DNA from: a virus | Reading direction: 5' to 3' (one strand) | IMG/VR virus record: IMGVR_UViG_3300025887_000011 | Coordinates: 1-64,000 of that record | DNA: 64,000 nt | Part shown: one piece after another, positions 1 through 8,644 of the stretch | How the letters are laid out: every line of letters starts with the position of its first letter | Position numbering within the stretch: the stretch's first letter is position 1 | Program-made: the position numbers and the translations under genes | The notes under the pieces: model-generated | Seen by the model: the letters and a program-made list of their open reading frames with translations, nothing else | Told to the model about the DNA's origin: nothing | Database searches by the model: none

Positions 1-164
1 ACATGCAAAACAATGCAGTAGACATAAATTTCAGTAATGTTTCTCCTTGGAAAGCCTCAAAAATAATGAAAGAATATAGAACCAGAGGAGAGTTTAAAGG
101 GGGCATAGGAATTTACAGATCATTCATCCATGTTGATACAAGGGGTGAGAATGCTAGTTGGTGA
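1..164 (+). CDS. M15-type peptidase / endolysin, C-terminal end (partial)
   Basis: The left window edge cuts this gene, and only the last 53 or so codons are visible, in the frame whose codons begin at base 3. The visible part has MQNNAVDI, which matches the zinc-ligand region SxHxxGxAxD(I/V) of M15A peptidases with Asn in place of Gly, followed about 40 residues later by FIHVDTRGENASW at the C-terminus. That tail, with its His-x-Asp, is how phage and bacterial Peptidase_M15_3 proteins typically end. The family cleaves peptidoglycan cross-link peptides, so this is probably the phage endolysin or a tail-associated lysin (inference). It converges on the leftward tail gene with a 2-base gap. Confidence 0.72.
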   Translation, partial: MQNNAVDINFSNVSPWKASKIMKEYRTRGEFKGGIGIYRSFIHVDTRGENASW

Positions 165-166
165 TT

Positions 167-988
167 TTACGGCAGCAAGGCCTCTAAAGCTACGACTCTG
201 GCTTGCAATGCTTCTAAAGCTTCTGTCACGTTTAATCCAGAAACAGTAGAATCATTTCTGACATCTGTAGATGGTTGTTTAGGATAAGAAGCTAAAACCT
301 GCAAAGCTCCATTATTTTGTTGGCTTTTCAAGCATATAGCTATTGGTTGGGAGTAACCACTTGTAGGCTCTACTCCAGTAAGTTGTCCAAGACCATCAAC
401 ATAGAGTATCTCTCCTTCGTTGAAATCCTGCGTGTCTGCATGATCTAAAACACCAGCTGTAATTATATTACCAAAAGATCCTTGAGATATATCATCTTCA
501 GCCAAACCTATCGTAACATCTGTTAGTTGGTTAGACAAGCTAACATTAATAGCATTTTGCCCTACGTTGAAACTGTCATATTTAACTGGCTGACCCTTAA
601 GTAAGTTTTCGTCTGCTTTAATCCTAAAATGTAACTGATCAGCATGTATTACATTACTTGCGTCTGTTAGTGTTTTATTCGTGAACGAAATAGGACCATC
701 AGCAAGGTCAGTAACATCACTCATCAAATGAGTGTGTATGGCTGGAGCAAAATCACCAGAAACATTTATAGCATCTAAAGCTATTTGAGTAGCGGTGCTT
801 ATTGGTTTGTTGAGATCAGAAGTATTGTTGACGTTTTCAAGACCAGCAACATCAGCTTGAGTTAAAAGAACATCTCCAACTCTGCCAGCAACAGAAGTTA
901 CAGCGCTTTCAGCTACCTTATTAGTAACTTTCGCAGTTCTAATTGGGCTGTTTAAATTGGTTATTGTTACTGTGATTGGTTCAGCCAT
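167..988 (-). CDS. Tail fibre-like structural protein
   Basis: A 273-residue protein. Residues about 32-66 carry the tail-fibre signature SVAGRVGDVLLTQADVAGLENVNNTSDLNKPIS, seen in many phage fibres next to collagen-like or trimeric stalk segments. The middle (about 120-235) is a beta-rich module of the kind found in phage head or tail decoration proteins. The C-terminus ends in a short heptad-like helix (VTEALEALQARVVALEALL), suited to trimer formation. It starts one base after the stop of the upstream 114-residue gene, so the two are probably co-transcribed. The exact position in the tail is inferred. Confidence 0.7.
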   Translation of the reverse strand: MAEPITVTITNLNSPIRTAKVTNKVAESAVTSVAGRVGDVLLTQADVAGLENVNNTSDLNKPISTATQIALDAINVSGDFAPAIHTHLMSDVTDLADGPISFTNKTLTDASNVIHADQLHFRIKADENLLKGQPVKYDSFNVGQNAINVSLSNQLTDVTIGLAEDDISQGSFGNIITAGVLDHADTQDFNEGEILYVDGLGQLTGVEPTSGYSQPIAICLKSQQNNGALQVLASYPKQPSTDVRNDSTVSGLNVTEALEALQARVVALEALLP

Positions 989-1332
989 TAGTCTGTTATG
1001 TGTCTGCTTGTTTTAAGATACATGGTTTCAGTATAATAGACTGCGCCACTAGGCTCTACGAACTTAATATCGTATTGCAAGCTATAATCAGCTGGTAATA
1101 CTAATGTTTCGGCTGGTGTAGCAGAAATGCCTACAATACCACTAGCGAAAGAGCCGCTATCAACAGCAAAAGACAAAAGTCCGCTGGCACCTGGTGACTC
1201 TTTTAAATCGCTACTAACGCCCCAACCACTTAGGTTTACAGCTATATCAGACTCATCCAAACAGGTAATAACTTGTTCAAAAGTGGAGCCTCTTTTGATT
1301 TCTGTTACAGTTTTTTCCAAATCACAAGACAT
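988..1332 (-). CDS. Small beta-rich phage structural protein (BppU N-terminal-like)
   Basis: A 114-residue protein with no signal peptide or membrane segment. The pattern GSTFEQVITCLDESDIAVNLSGW...DLKE resembles small phage proteins with an immunoglobulin-like or BppU_N fold (typical consensus: G-x-T-F ... D-x-x-G-x-P-x-D-L-T-G-W), found in baseplate and receptor-binding operons. It ends one base into the next gene (shared base 988), so translation is likely coupled. Family assignment rests on a short pattern only. No Shine-Dalgarno is seen before the ATG. Confidence 0.5.
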   Translation of the reverse strand: MSCDLEKTVTEIKRGSTFEQVITCLDESDIAVNLSGWGVSSDLKESPGASGLLSFAVDSGSFASGIVGISATPAETLVLPADYSLQYDIKFVEPSGAVYYTETMYLKTSRHITD

Positions 1333-1381
1333 CTTATATGTTAATACACAAACCTGATTAAATTTTGCATAATTATATCAT

Positions 1382-2179
1382 TTACAGGTCATTAATCCAA
1401 TCAAAGCTTTGCTTAATCTGATCTGAGAACTCTCTACCCAAAACATCGTGCCAATCTGGCTTCAATGGCTTAACAACATTGCGGATCTTATGCTCACCAT
1501 AAGGCCAACCAAGCTCATGCTCATCTGTGTATTGCTCTACATTGAGCGGATTTACCTCAAATCTATCCATCTCTAAGTAGTCCCAGATTGCATTCATTGC
1601 TTCTACTGGGTTTGCTGTTAGATCTTCTGCATGAACAAAGTGAAGTTTATCCTTATGTCTCTTTACTGCATCATGAAGTCTCTCAACGGCAATGCCAAGT
1701 GGCGGCATTTGTAGCCATCCCTGTGATCTCTTCTCAACAGTTGTCCAGCTTTGGGGGTTTTGCTTCTCTACCCCAACAAACCTTGATGGATGTTTGATCC
1801 TCATCTTCTCAAAGCTAGATAGGATGCCACGAACATCTCTCACTGGCACTAATACCTTAGCATCTGGAAACACTTGAAACAATTGATCAAGATGCCCAAT
1901 CCATGATCTACACTTATCTACAACAACTGGTCTGTCAGTATCGCCATCAAATGCGCTTTTAATACCACCTCTAAGGAAATTGTGATATTGTCTTTCGCCG
2001 TCTAGTGGGTTTTTAAATGTTTTAAATTCCTCTGTTTCAAAGAAGTCTCTAGCAATGTAACCAATCTCATGAATGCCAGATGTGGCGGTGGCATGGACCT
2101 CAGGGTTTTGGGCTAGTAAGTTTTGTAGAAGAGTAGAGCAAGCTCTAGGAAGACCAGAAGTAAAATGAACTGTTTTCAT
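1382..2179 (-). CDS. PAPS-dependent sulfotransferase
   Basis: A 265-residue cytosolic-type sulfotransferase, expected to move sulfate from PAPS to a glycan or other hydroxyl. The 5'-phosphosulfate loop is SGLPRACSTLLQNLL (residues 8-22). The 3'-phosphate-binding motif is PVRDVRGILSSFEK (about 112-125, with R114 and S121/S122 in the expected places). It lies inside the tail-fibre cassette but has its own promoter with -10 only 8 bases from the ATG, so it is probably expressed separately from the fibre genes. A second, unrelated-looking sulfotransferase lies at 44690-45286. The substrate is unknown. Confidence 0.87.
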   Translation of the reverse strand: MKTVHFTSGLPRACSTLLQNLLAQNPEVHATATSGIHEIGYIARDFFETEEFKTFKNPLDGERQYHNFLRGGIKSAFDGDTDRPVVVDKCRSWIGHLDQLFQVFPDAKVLVPVRDVRGILSSFEKMRIKHPSRFVGVEKQNPQSWTTVEKRSQGWLQMPPLGIAVERLHDAVKRHKDKLHFVHAEDLTANPVEAMNAIWDYLEMDRFEVNPLNVEQYTDEHELGWPYGEHKIRNVVKPLKPDWHDVLGREFSDQIKQSFDWINDL

Positions 2180-2187
2180 ATATTAGT

Positions 2188-2215
2188 ATTATATATACTA
2201 ATAAAAAAAAGTCAA
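2188..2215 (-). promoter_or_regulatory. Sigma70-type promoter, leaderless, for the sulfotransferase
   Basis: On the minus strand, TTGACT (2210-2215) and TATAAT (2188-2193) are separated by 16 bases. Only 8 bases lie between the -10 and the ATG (2177-2179), so the expected transcription start falls on or next to the start codon. Confidence 0.7.
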
Positions 2216-2221
2216 CAAAAA

Positions 2222-2854
2222 TTATGGTATATCAGGGTAGTTTGTCCAAGTGGATACTATGGCTGATGTGCCTTGTGTAATTTTCCAAGCAGCATCATAG
2301 CCAGTTGCATTCGGGCCTGTGTAGATATTAACAAGTGCGGTTGTTCCGTTTAATGCAGCGAATGCCCACGATGCAGCTGGTGTATTGGTATAAAGAGCGG
2401 TAATAGAAGAGCAAAAACCAAAAGCATAAGCTCCAATACTCGCAACACTATTTGGAACGACTAATGACGTAAAGCCAGTGCAATCATAAAACGCAAAATT
2501 TGCAATACTTGTTACACTATTTCCAATAGTTAATGTGCCAGTAAAGCCACAACTCCAAAACACATAATTTCCAATAGTCGTAACACTATCTGGAATGACC
2601 AAAGAACCAGTTAAGCCAGTGCAATTATTAAACGCATCAGTTCCAATACTCGTACAACTTGTGCCAATCTGTAATTGCTTTAAAGAGTCATCTAAATTCT
2701 TCCAGTTATCAGGAATAGCACCCATCACTTGATCAATAGTGCCTTGGGTATCATCCCAAACAATAGTCTGCGTTCCTATATTGCCAACACCTTCTTCTTG
2801 TAGGGTGAGTTCAGTTACGCCGTTGGTAGTTAGTCCTGTGTATAATTTGCTCAT
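2222..2854 (-). CDS. BspA-type leucine-rich repeat (LRR_5) protein 1
   Basis: A 210-residue protein. Residues 1 to about 60 form an N-terminal module (MSKLYTGLTTNGVTELTLQE...) almost identical to that of the next gene. About five 23-residue LRR_5 repeats follow, of the type TSIGxxAFxxCxGLTGxLxIPxS, then a short end WTNYPDIP shared with the gene at 3920-4711. LRR_5 proteins are surface adhesins in Bacteroidetes and protists; here the setting among tail-fibre genes suggests a receptor-binding or fibre-tip role (inference). It is the shortest of four tandem paralogues. Confidence 0.8.
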   Translation of the reverse strand: MSKLYTGLTTNGVTELTLQEEGVGNIGTQTIVWDDTQGTIDQVMGAIPDNWKNLDDSLKQLQIGTSCTSIGTDAFNNCTGLTGSLVIPDSVTTIGNYVFWSCGFTGTLTIGNSVTSIANFAFYDCTGFTSLVVPNSVASIGAYAFGFCSSITALYTNTPAASWAFAALNGTTALVNIYTGPNATGYDAAWKITQGTSAIVSTWTNYPDIP

Positions 2855-2858
2855 GTTT

Positions 2859-3920
2859 TTATAAATCGTAAACTACTGTCAACACTGGATTCGTTCCATA
2901 AGTGGCGGCATATCCTGTTGCTCCAGATGGAACATGAATCTCCGCTGGAGATACTGAGGTCATGTTATTGAAAGCAGTAGAGTTAATTGTTGGTGCTGTT
3001 GTCGCTAGAATGTTGGCAGATGTAATGGAAGAGCAACCACGAAAAGCATAAAACCCAATACTTGCAACACTATCAGGTATAGTTAACGAACCATTAAAGC
3101 TATTACAATCACGAAAAGCATAACCCCCAATAGTCGTAACACTATTCGGAATCACTAAGTCGCCAGTTAAGCCAGTGCAATAAGCAAAAGCACTAGTCCC
3201 AATACTCGTAACACTATTTCCAATAGTTAACGAACCAGTTAAGCCAGAGCAACTACGAAAAGAATAATTGCCAATAGTTACAACACCATTTCCAATAGTT
3301 AATGATGTGAAGCCGTTACAATTTTCAAAAGTGAAACTCGCAATATTTGTAACACTGTCTGGAATAACTAAATCTCCAGTGAAGCTTTCGCAACCACGGA
3401 AAGCATAATCTCCAATAATTTGCACAGTATTTGGAATTACTAATAAACCAGTTAAGCTTCCGCATTCATAAAAAGCCGATTGGCCAATACTTACTATACT
3501 ATTTCCAAGAGACAATGAGTTAGCAAGAACACAATAACCAAAAGCGTCACTCCCAATACTTGTAACTCCATCTCCTATTACTATCGCTCCATCTAATAAA
3601 CTTTCCGCATCACTACCCATGTAAAAAGCATAACTACCAATACTTGTAACACTATCTGGAATAACTAAATCTCCTGTAAGCCCATAACAATAAGCAAAAG
3701 AGTAATTTCCAATACTTGTGCATGAACTACCTATCTGTAATTTTTTTAAAGACTGGTCATTGTACTTCCAGTCATCAGGAATAGAGCCTATCACTTGATC
3801 AATAGTGCCTTGGGTATTATCCCAAACAATAGTTTGTGTTCCTATATTGCCAACACCTTCTTCTTGTAGAGTGAGTTCAATTACGCCGTTGGTAGTTAGT
3901 CCTGCGTATGCTTTGCTCAT
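2859..3920 (-). CDS. BspA-type leucine-rich repeat (LRR_5) protein 2
   Basis: A 353-residue paralogue of the neighbouring gene. The first 58 or so residues (MSKAYAGLTTNGVIELTLQE...) are nearly the same as in the gene at 2222-2854, after which roughly eleven 23-residue LRR_5 units run to residue 310. The end EIHVPSGATGYAATYGTN...VVYDL differs from that of protein 1 but resembles the end of the 5301-6494 protein (EIHVPAASSW...VIKDL). Heads, repeat arrays and tails have therefore been re-combined among paralogues. It shares one base (3920) with the upstream gene. Confidence 0.8.
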   Translation of the reverse strand: MSKAYAGLTTNGVIELTLQEEGVGNIGTQTIVWDNTQGTIDQVIGSIPDDWKYNDQSLKKLQIGSSCTSIGNYSFAYCYGLTGDLVIPDSVTSIGSYAFYMGSDAESLLDGAIVIGDGVTSIGSDAFGYCVLANSLSLGNSIVSIGQSAFYECGSLTGLLVIPNTVQIIGDYAFRGCESFTGDLVIPDSVTNIASFTFENCNGFTSLTIGNGVVTIGNYSFRSCSGLTGSLTIGNSVTSIGTSAFAYCTGLTGDLVIPNSVTTIGGYAFRDCNSFNGSLTIPDSVASIGFYAFRGCSSITSANILATTAPTINSTAFNNMTSVSPAEIHVPSGATGYAATYGTNPVLTVVYDL

Positions 3921-4711
3921 TATGGTATGTTAGGGTAGTTAGTCCAGTCTATTACGGTGACATTAGATTTACCACCGACTGTTTGACCAGCGCCCAATGT
4001 CCAGCCATTGGCTACCGCATCTTTAGCATAGATGGTACTTAATCCAGAGGATAGAAATGCATTACTAGCAACGTTTGCTAGTGGCGGCGCTAGATATGCT
4101 GTATATAAGCCAATGCAATTCAAAAACGCATAACTACCAATACTTGTCACATTATTTGGAATAATTAATGAACCACTTAAGCCATTGCAACCACCAAAAG
4201 CATAATTCCCAATAGTCGTAACACTATTTCCAATGGTTAATGAAGTTAAGCCATAGCAACCATCAAACGCAAAAGACCCAATACTCGCAACACTATCTGG
4301 GATGACTAATGAACCAGTTAAGTCAAAGCAGAAGTAAAAAGAATAATCCCCAATACTCGTAACACTATTTCCAATGGTTAATGAAGTTACGCTGGTGCTA
4401 GCAAACGCATAACTTCCAATACTTGTAACACTATTTGGAATGACTAAGTCACCAGTTAAGGTAGAGCAATAACCAAAAGCATTACTTCCAATACTCGTAC
4501 AACTAGTGCCAATAACTAACCCCTTTGCAATACCACTAAAAACGTATTGACTTGCTGGTATATCGCCAACAATCTGCTCAACTACATTCGGTCCAGTATT
4601 CTTTGTAACAACAGTAGGAGTGCCAAGATTAGGCAACGTGCCTTCGTTGGCATCAAGCAAATTAAGCTCAACGACATTACCTGTCACATCTCCTTTGTAT
4701 GTTTTACTCAT
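3920..4711 (-). CDS. BspA-type leucine-rich repeat (LRR_5) protein 3
   Basis: A 263-residue protein with an N-terminal module of the second type (MSKTYKGDVTGNVVELNLLD...), about seven LRR_5 repeats (residues about 65-215) and the WTNYPNIP C-terminus shared with the protein at 2222-2854. It starts one base after the stop of the DUF4376 gene, so it belongs to the same leftward transcript. No signal peptide is present, which fits a virion protein better than a secreted adhesin. Confidence 0.8.
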   Translation of the reverse strand: MSKTYKGDVTGNVVELNLLDANEGTLPNLGTPTVVTKNTGPNVVEQIVGDIPASQYVFSGIAKGLVIGTSCTSIGSNAFGYCSTLTGDLVIPNSVTSIGSYAFASTSVTSLTIGNSVTSIGDYSFYFCFDLTGSLVIPDSVASIGSFAFDGCYGLTSLTIGNSVTTIGNYAFGGCNGLSGSLIIPNNVTSIGSYAFLNCIGLYTAYLAPPLANVASNAFLSSGLSTIYAKDAVANGWTLGAGQTVGGKSNVTVIDWTNYPNIP

Positions 4712-4712
4712 A

Positions 4713-5279
4713 TTACCAAGTGATCGCTTGTAGTTCTGCTAGTGTAGTTGCGGCGTCGATTGAGGTGTTTGCAGTCTTTTCTTTTGTAAATGCTTCTTTA
4801 AGGTGTGCTGTTACAGCATCAGATATACCAATAATGGCTGTAGCATCGATTGTAAGGAATGTACCATCACCAAGTTTCCAATCAGTAGCAAATGCGGCAT
4901 CTTCTTTAGCCAAGAATCTTGCTTGGTAAATTCTCTCTACTGTAAACCTATCAGTTCTTACTGATAGTCCATTTACATCAATACCACCTACTTCAAAATC
5001 ATATCTCTTACTGGCAAAGTGATCTCTTACGAATGCTTTTGCACCATCAATATCAGCACCAAACTCAGTAATTTGTGCTTCATATCTTTCTTGTTGTTTA
5101 GCTGCTCTGAATTCTTCCATTGTCAGTAGAACACCATCAACGATAAAGAATCTACCCTCACTAGCTTCTACTGTAGCTGCATCTGCATCAGAGATTTCGC
5201 TGTAGGTTTGACCGTCTGTTGGCTCTTCATCTACTATGTTAAAAATTGCTCCTCTTGGGCCTGTGATTGCGTATTTCAT
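4713..5279 (-). CDS. DUF4376-like phage tail-associated protein
   Basis: A 188-residue protein. The C-terminal two thirds match the DUF4376 pattern found in phage tail-fibre operons: RDHFASKRYDFEVGGIDVNG, then RIYQARFLAKEDAAFATDW, DGTFLTIDATAIIGISDAV and a final TTLAELQAITW. Residues 1-60 look like the small tail-assembly N-terminus that often precedes this domain. It sits between two LRR_5 genes and is likely a fibre component or assembly factor. Molecular function is not known for the family. Confidence 0.72.
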   Translation of the reverse strand: MKYAITGPRGAIFNIVDEEPTDGQTYSEISDADAATVEASEGRFFIVDGVLLTMEEFRAAKQQERYEAQITEFGADIDGAKAFVRDHFASKRYDFEVGGIDVNGLSVRTDRFTVERIYQARFLAKEDAAFATDWKLGDGTFLTIDATAIIGISDAVTAHLKEAFTKEKTANTSIDAATTLAELQAITW

Positions 5280-5300
5280 ATTATTATTTATTTAAAGTTT

Positions 5301-6494
5301 TTATAAGTCTTTTATTACTGTTAATCCATTCCATGTACTGCCAGCTACCCAAGAGCTTGCTGCGGGTACATGAATCTCTGTTGCATTATTTCCACCTGCA
5401 AATGGATTAACTGACGTTGGTGGTGGAGATGTCCTATAATATTCTATTCTTGTAAATGCACACCCATTGAACGCATTATTACCCACAGAAGAAGTAGTTG
5501 CTGGCAATACCAATGTACCAGTCATAGATGCGCAGAGATACAGCAAACCATTCGGTATTGCTGTAAGACCAGAACCTATGGTCACAGAAGTAAAATTATT
5601 ATTTCTAAAGCAAAATGTACCAATTATAGTTACCGTATCAGGTATATTGAGATTCCCAGTAAAACTACAATATTCAAAAGCTGCACCATTGATTGTTGTA
5701 ACATTGCTAGGTATAATCAAATTCCCAGTCATAGAGGTGCAGTTACTAAATATTCTAGCTCCAATGGTATTAAAGCTAGGATTTATAGGTAAAGTTAGGC
5801 TTGTTAAGCTAGAGCAACCCCTAAAAGCATTACCCCCAATACTTGTAACACTATCTGGGATAGTTAATGAGCCAGTTAAGCTATTGCAAAAACCAAAAGC
5901 ATAACTCCCAATACTTGTAACGCTATTTCCAATAGTTAATGAACCAGTGAAGCCAGTGCAACTATTAAAAGCGGCAAACCCAATAGTCGTAACACTATCT
6001 GGAATAGTTAATGAACCAGTAAAGCCAGAGCAAGAACGAAAAGCATAATTCCCAATACTTGTAACGCTATTTGGAATAATCAAGTCACCAGTTAAGCTAG
6101 CGGCTCCAATCGATTGGTCAAAAGCCTCATCTCCAATAGTTACAACACTATTTCCAAGTGTTAAAGAAGTTAAGTTACCGCAATAAGCAAAAGACCTATA
6201 GGATATACTCGTAACACTGTCTGGAATGACTAATGAACCAGTTAAGCCATCGCAAAGATAAAAAGCATTACTTCCAATACTTGTGCAACTTGTGCCAATT
6301 ACTAATCCTTTTAAATCAGCCCTAGCGTCATAAAACCCACTACTCTGAGTAATATCTCCGTTATGAACTACCCTGATTTCACCATTATTTATTCCACCAA
6401 GACCATAGGATGATGAGCCAATATTAGTCGCTCCAGCTTGTAAGTTAAGCTCGACTACATTGTTAGTTACGTCTCCTTTGAATGTTTGACTCAT
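5301..6494 (-). CDS. BspA-type leucine-rich repeat (LRR_5) protein 4
   Basis: A 397-residue protein and the first and longest of the four tandem LRR_5 genes. Its N-terminus (MSQTFKGDVTNNVVELNLQA...) resembles that of protein 3. Roughly twelve LRR_5 units follow; the first half is regular (TSIGxxAFxxC), and those around residues 230-350 are more diverged (SFNTIGARIFSNCTSM, TINGAAFEYC). The C-terminal EIHVPAASSW...LTVIKDL is shared in type with protein 2. It is preceded by the 288-residue fibre gene at a distance of 3 bases. Confidence 0.8.
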   Translation of the reverse strand: MSQTFKGDVTNNVVELNLQAGATNIGSSSYGLGGINNGEIRVVHNGDITQSSGFYDARADLKGLVIGTSCTSIGSNAFYLCDGLTGSLVIPDSVTSISYRSFAYCGNLTSLTLGNSVVTIGDEAFDQSIGAASLTGDLIIPNSVTSIGNYAFRSCSGFTGSLTIPDSVTTIGFAAFNSCTGFTGSLTIGNSVTSIGSYAFGFCNSLTGSLTIPDSVTSIGGNAFRGCSSLTSLTLPINPSFNTIGARIFSNCTSMTGNLIIPSNVTTINGAAFEYCSFTGNLNIPDTVTIIGTFCFRNNNFTSVTIGSGLTAIPNGLLYLCASMTGTLVLPATTSSVGNNAFNGCAFTRIEYYRTSPPPTSVNPFAGGNNATEIHVPAASSWVAGSTWNGLTVIKDL

Positions 6495-6497
6495 GGT

Positions 6498-7364
6498 TTA
6501 GGTTGCTTCGGTCTTATTGAGAGTTACCTCCCAAGATACCGAATCAGCACTATCACCAGTTACAATAAAGGTAAGTGCATTATTAGCCGCAGTTACTGTA
6601 ATGTCCCAAGCTATATCTTCTTCGGCGAAAACTGTTTTGGCTACAACGCCAACTAATGCGGCTGTTCCAGCATCGTTCTTAATGACACCCTCGATCTTAT
6701 AGCCAGCACTTTCAGTGGCAGATCTTGCGGCAACTAAAGCAGAGAATGTAATTGTTGAACCAGTAGCTACATCTACTCTATTCGGAGATGTTCCATCTAC
6801 AAAGATTTCTGTTGGAGTGGCATTTGCTGTAGTGCCTGAGAGTATACCTCCGCCTCCAGCAGCATTAATGATTGGGTTCTTTTGATCAGTGTTGTCGATT
6901 GTGACGTTTGTTCCGCCAACTACACTTTGCAAAGCATTATCTGCATTATCTAGCTGTGCTTGTGTAGCAAATTTGTTAGTTGTGGTAGCGTCAGAAATAT
7001 CATCAGCATCTAACACTACTGCACCTGTTTGAGTATTTACACTATCTACGGGTGCTGCTGGGGCTGTTGTTAAATACCCAGCATCATTTGTTAAAGTAGA
7101 AACATTATCCCCGCTTTGAAGTGCCGTGTCTGCCTTGTCTCCTTGAATTGAAGTAGCAAAATCTCCCGTGTTAGAAGCTGCCGCTGTGCCTAGTGTCGGT
7201 TTGTTGAGGATTTCACTTAAACCGCTAACGCTATTCCAGTCAGAGTTAGATGATTCTAATGCGGATATTCTAGTCTCAGAATCATTGACATTTAAATTGA
7301 TTATATCAACGCAGTCTTGGTGCGTCGATACTCCTGAAATTGGATTGAAAGGTGTTTGGGACAT
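6498..7364 (-). CDS. Tail fibre-like protein with shared N-terminal module
   Basis: A 288-residue protein. Residues 1-38 (MSQTPFNPISGVSTHQDCVDI then NDSETRISALES) are a module shared with the proteins at 7411-8640 and 8762-9184. The segment around 95-145 (NTQTGAVVLDADDISDATTT, TNKFATQAQLDNADNALQS) is also shared with the 409-residue neighbour. Such T-G-x-V-x-L-D-A-D segments are common in trimeric phage fibres. The C-terminal 130 residues form a predicted beta domain. The common head suggests attachment to the same virion site (inference). Confidence 0.72.
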   Translation of the reverse strand: MSQTPFNPISGVSTHQDCVDIINLNVNDSETRISALESSNSDWNSVSGLSEILNKPTLGTAAASNTGDFATSIQGDKADTALQSGDNVSTLTNDAGYLTTAPAAPVDSVNTQTGAVVLDADDISDATTTNKFATQAQLDNADNALQSVVGGTNVTIDNTDQKNPIINAAGGGGILSGTTANATPTEIFVDGTSPNRVDVATGSTITFSALVAARSATESAGYKIEGVIKNDAGTAALVGVVAKTVFAEEDIAWDITVTAANNALTFIVTGDSADSVSWEVTLNKTEAT

Positions 7365-7410
7365 TTTTTAAGTTTTTGTTATTTAATTTTATTAATTAAA
7401 GGTAGCTAAA

Positions 7411-8640
7411 TTAAAGTGATGTTATTGATGTGTCACTAACATAAACATATATAAGGCTTCCATCGTAATACCAACCAATAGTACAAACGTAACTTGCTGC
7501 TGGCATATCAGAAGCTATAACAGACAAGTCTCCAGATAGAGTTCTTAAGGAAGACCCTCCAAAAGCAAAAGGACTGACGCCTCCTTGTTGAACTAAAATC
7601 ATACCAGAATCTCCTTCTACAGCATTGCTAATAGATACACTAGTAACGTCCTCGGTGAGGCTGACTTTAATAGTTGAACCAAGATTATGATCCCATGTCA
7701 ACAACCCTCCTGATGATGTTACGACTTGTGGTGCCACACCACCAGAATTTGATTGCCATGTGCCAACTCCGTTCGCATCTGATGTTAGAACGTAGGTATC
7801 GGTTGCTCCTGTAGGCATTTTGAATCCTGCACCAACATTTAGGTTTGGAACGTATGTTGTATCCGCTGCATCTGTTGTGATATTCTGGCCACCTAAAATT
7901 ACTGAACGATGGTGGGTAGATTGAATTGTATTTGACTGCCCCCCCACAATAGCTGACTGGGTTGCGTTTTCAATGACTGAGGATTCCCCACCTAATGTAA
8001 GGCTGTGCTTTGCTACGGGATCTGTAGCGGGTGAGGTTGCAAGCCCTACCACATGATTAGCCCCCCCTACTGTATTGGTGAACTTTGTGTTTAGGGTAAC
8101 ATTTGTTCCACCAAATCCTTCTGACTCGTCTCCTCGGACAATTTGACTTGTCCCTCCAAAGGTTGAAGATTCGACTCCATTTGCTTGGTTTATTCTACCC
8201 CCAATAGTTACAGATCTATTACCCGCTGCTACGTTGGCTGTGCCTCCAATAGACGCACTGCTACTACCAGAGGCGGTATTGTTGTTTGCTGGAACTGTTG
8301 GATGCGCTGTGGCAATTCTCCCTACACTAATATCGTTTAGCGTGGTTGCTCCGTTAGTTGTTATACTTTCTAGCGTGGGGTCACTTGGCTGCAAGGCACT
8401 ATCAGCATTGTCCAACTGCGCTTGAGTTGCAAACTTATTAGTTGTGGTAGCGTCTGAAATATTATCAGCATCTAACACAACAACTCCTGTCTGAGCGTTT
8501 ACTGAAAATACCGCCCCACCACCAGAACCTGACTCCAATGCGGTCAGCCTAACTTCTGCATCATAAGCGTTTGCATTGTAAATATTTCTTGCTTCTAAGT
8601 GAGTAGATCCTTCTAATGGTATAAATGTTTCTTGTGGCAT
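7411..8640 (-). CDS. Tail fibre with YadA-head-like beta-roll repeats
   Basis: A 409-residue protein. Order: shared N-terminal module (residues 1-38, ending YDAEVRLTALES), Gly-rich linker, VNAQTGVVVLDADNISDATTT, then repeats from about 110 to 250 such as SASIGGTANVAAGNRSVTIG, SSTFGGTSQIVRGDESEGFG and SAIVGGQSNTIQSTHHRSV. This 14-residue G-G/N-T periodicity is typical of YadA/Hep_Hag trimeric left-handed beta-rolls. The last 100 residues end in CTIGWYYDGSLIYVYVSD, matching the end of the 140-residue neighbour (CSLSWYYDGAEYILYVSE). A trimeric adhesin-type fibre is the likely role. Confidence 0.77.
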   Translation of the reverse strand: MPQETFIPLEGSTHLEARNIYNANAYDAEVRLTALESGSGGGAVFSVNAQTGVVVLDADNISDATTTNKFATQAQLDNADSALQPSDPTLESITTNGATTLNDISVGRIATAHPTVPANNNTASGSSSASIGGTANVAAGNRSVTIGGRINQANGVESSTFGGTSQIVRGDESEGFGGTNVTLNTKFTNTVGGANHVVGLATSPATDPVAKHSLTLGGESSVIENATQSAIVGGQSNTIQSTHHRSVILGGQNITTDAADTTYVPNLNVGAGFKMPTGATDTYVLTSDANGVGTWQSNSGGVAPQVVTSSGGLLTWDHNLGSTIKVSLTEDVTSVSISNAVEGDSGMILVQQGGVSPFAFGGSSLRTLSGDLSVIASDMPAASYVCTIGWYYDGSLIYVYVSDTSITSL

Positions 8641-8644
8641 GTTG

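Larger units (their letters stand above)
2400..6300. repeat. Tandem 69-bp DNA repeats encoding LRR_5 units, spread over four genes
   Basis: The coding repeats are conserved at the nucleotide level, not only in protein. The + strand string CCAATACTTGTAACACTATT recurs with few changes about every 69 bases (for example near 3645, 4420, 5895 and 6060), followed by variants of TGGAATGACTAATGAACCAG. Copies within one gene and between genes are about equally similar. The 1944-residue LRR protein at 54275-60109 uses the same protein motif but without such DNA-level sameness. The pattern fits recent unit duplication and exchange between genes. Confidence 0.8.

Noticed and set aside
2854-2885. TTGACA ... 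TATAAA before the LRR gene at 2222-2854
   Set aside because: The spacer is only 13 bases, too short for a sigma70 promoter.
2400-6300. Regular repeats that could be taken for a CRISPR array
   Set aside because: The period of about 69 bases lies fully inside open reading frames, there are no unique spacers of fixed length, and the units translate to LRR_5 repeats.
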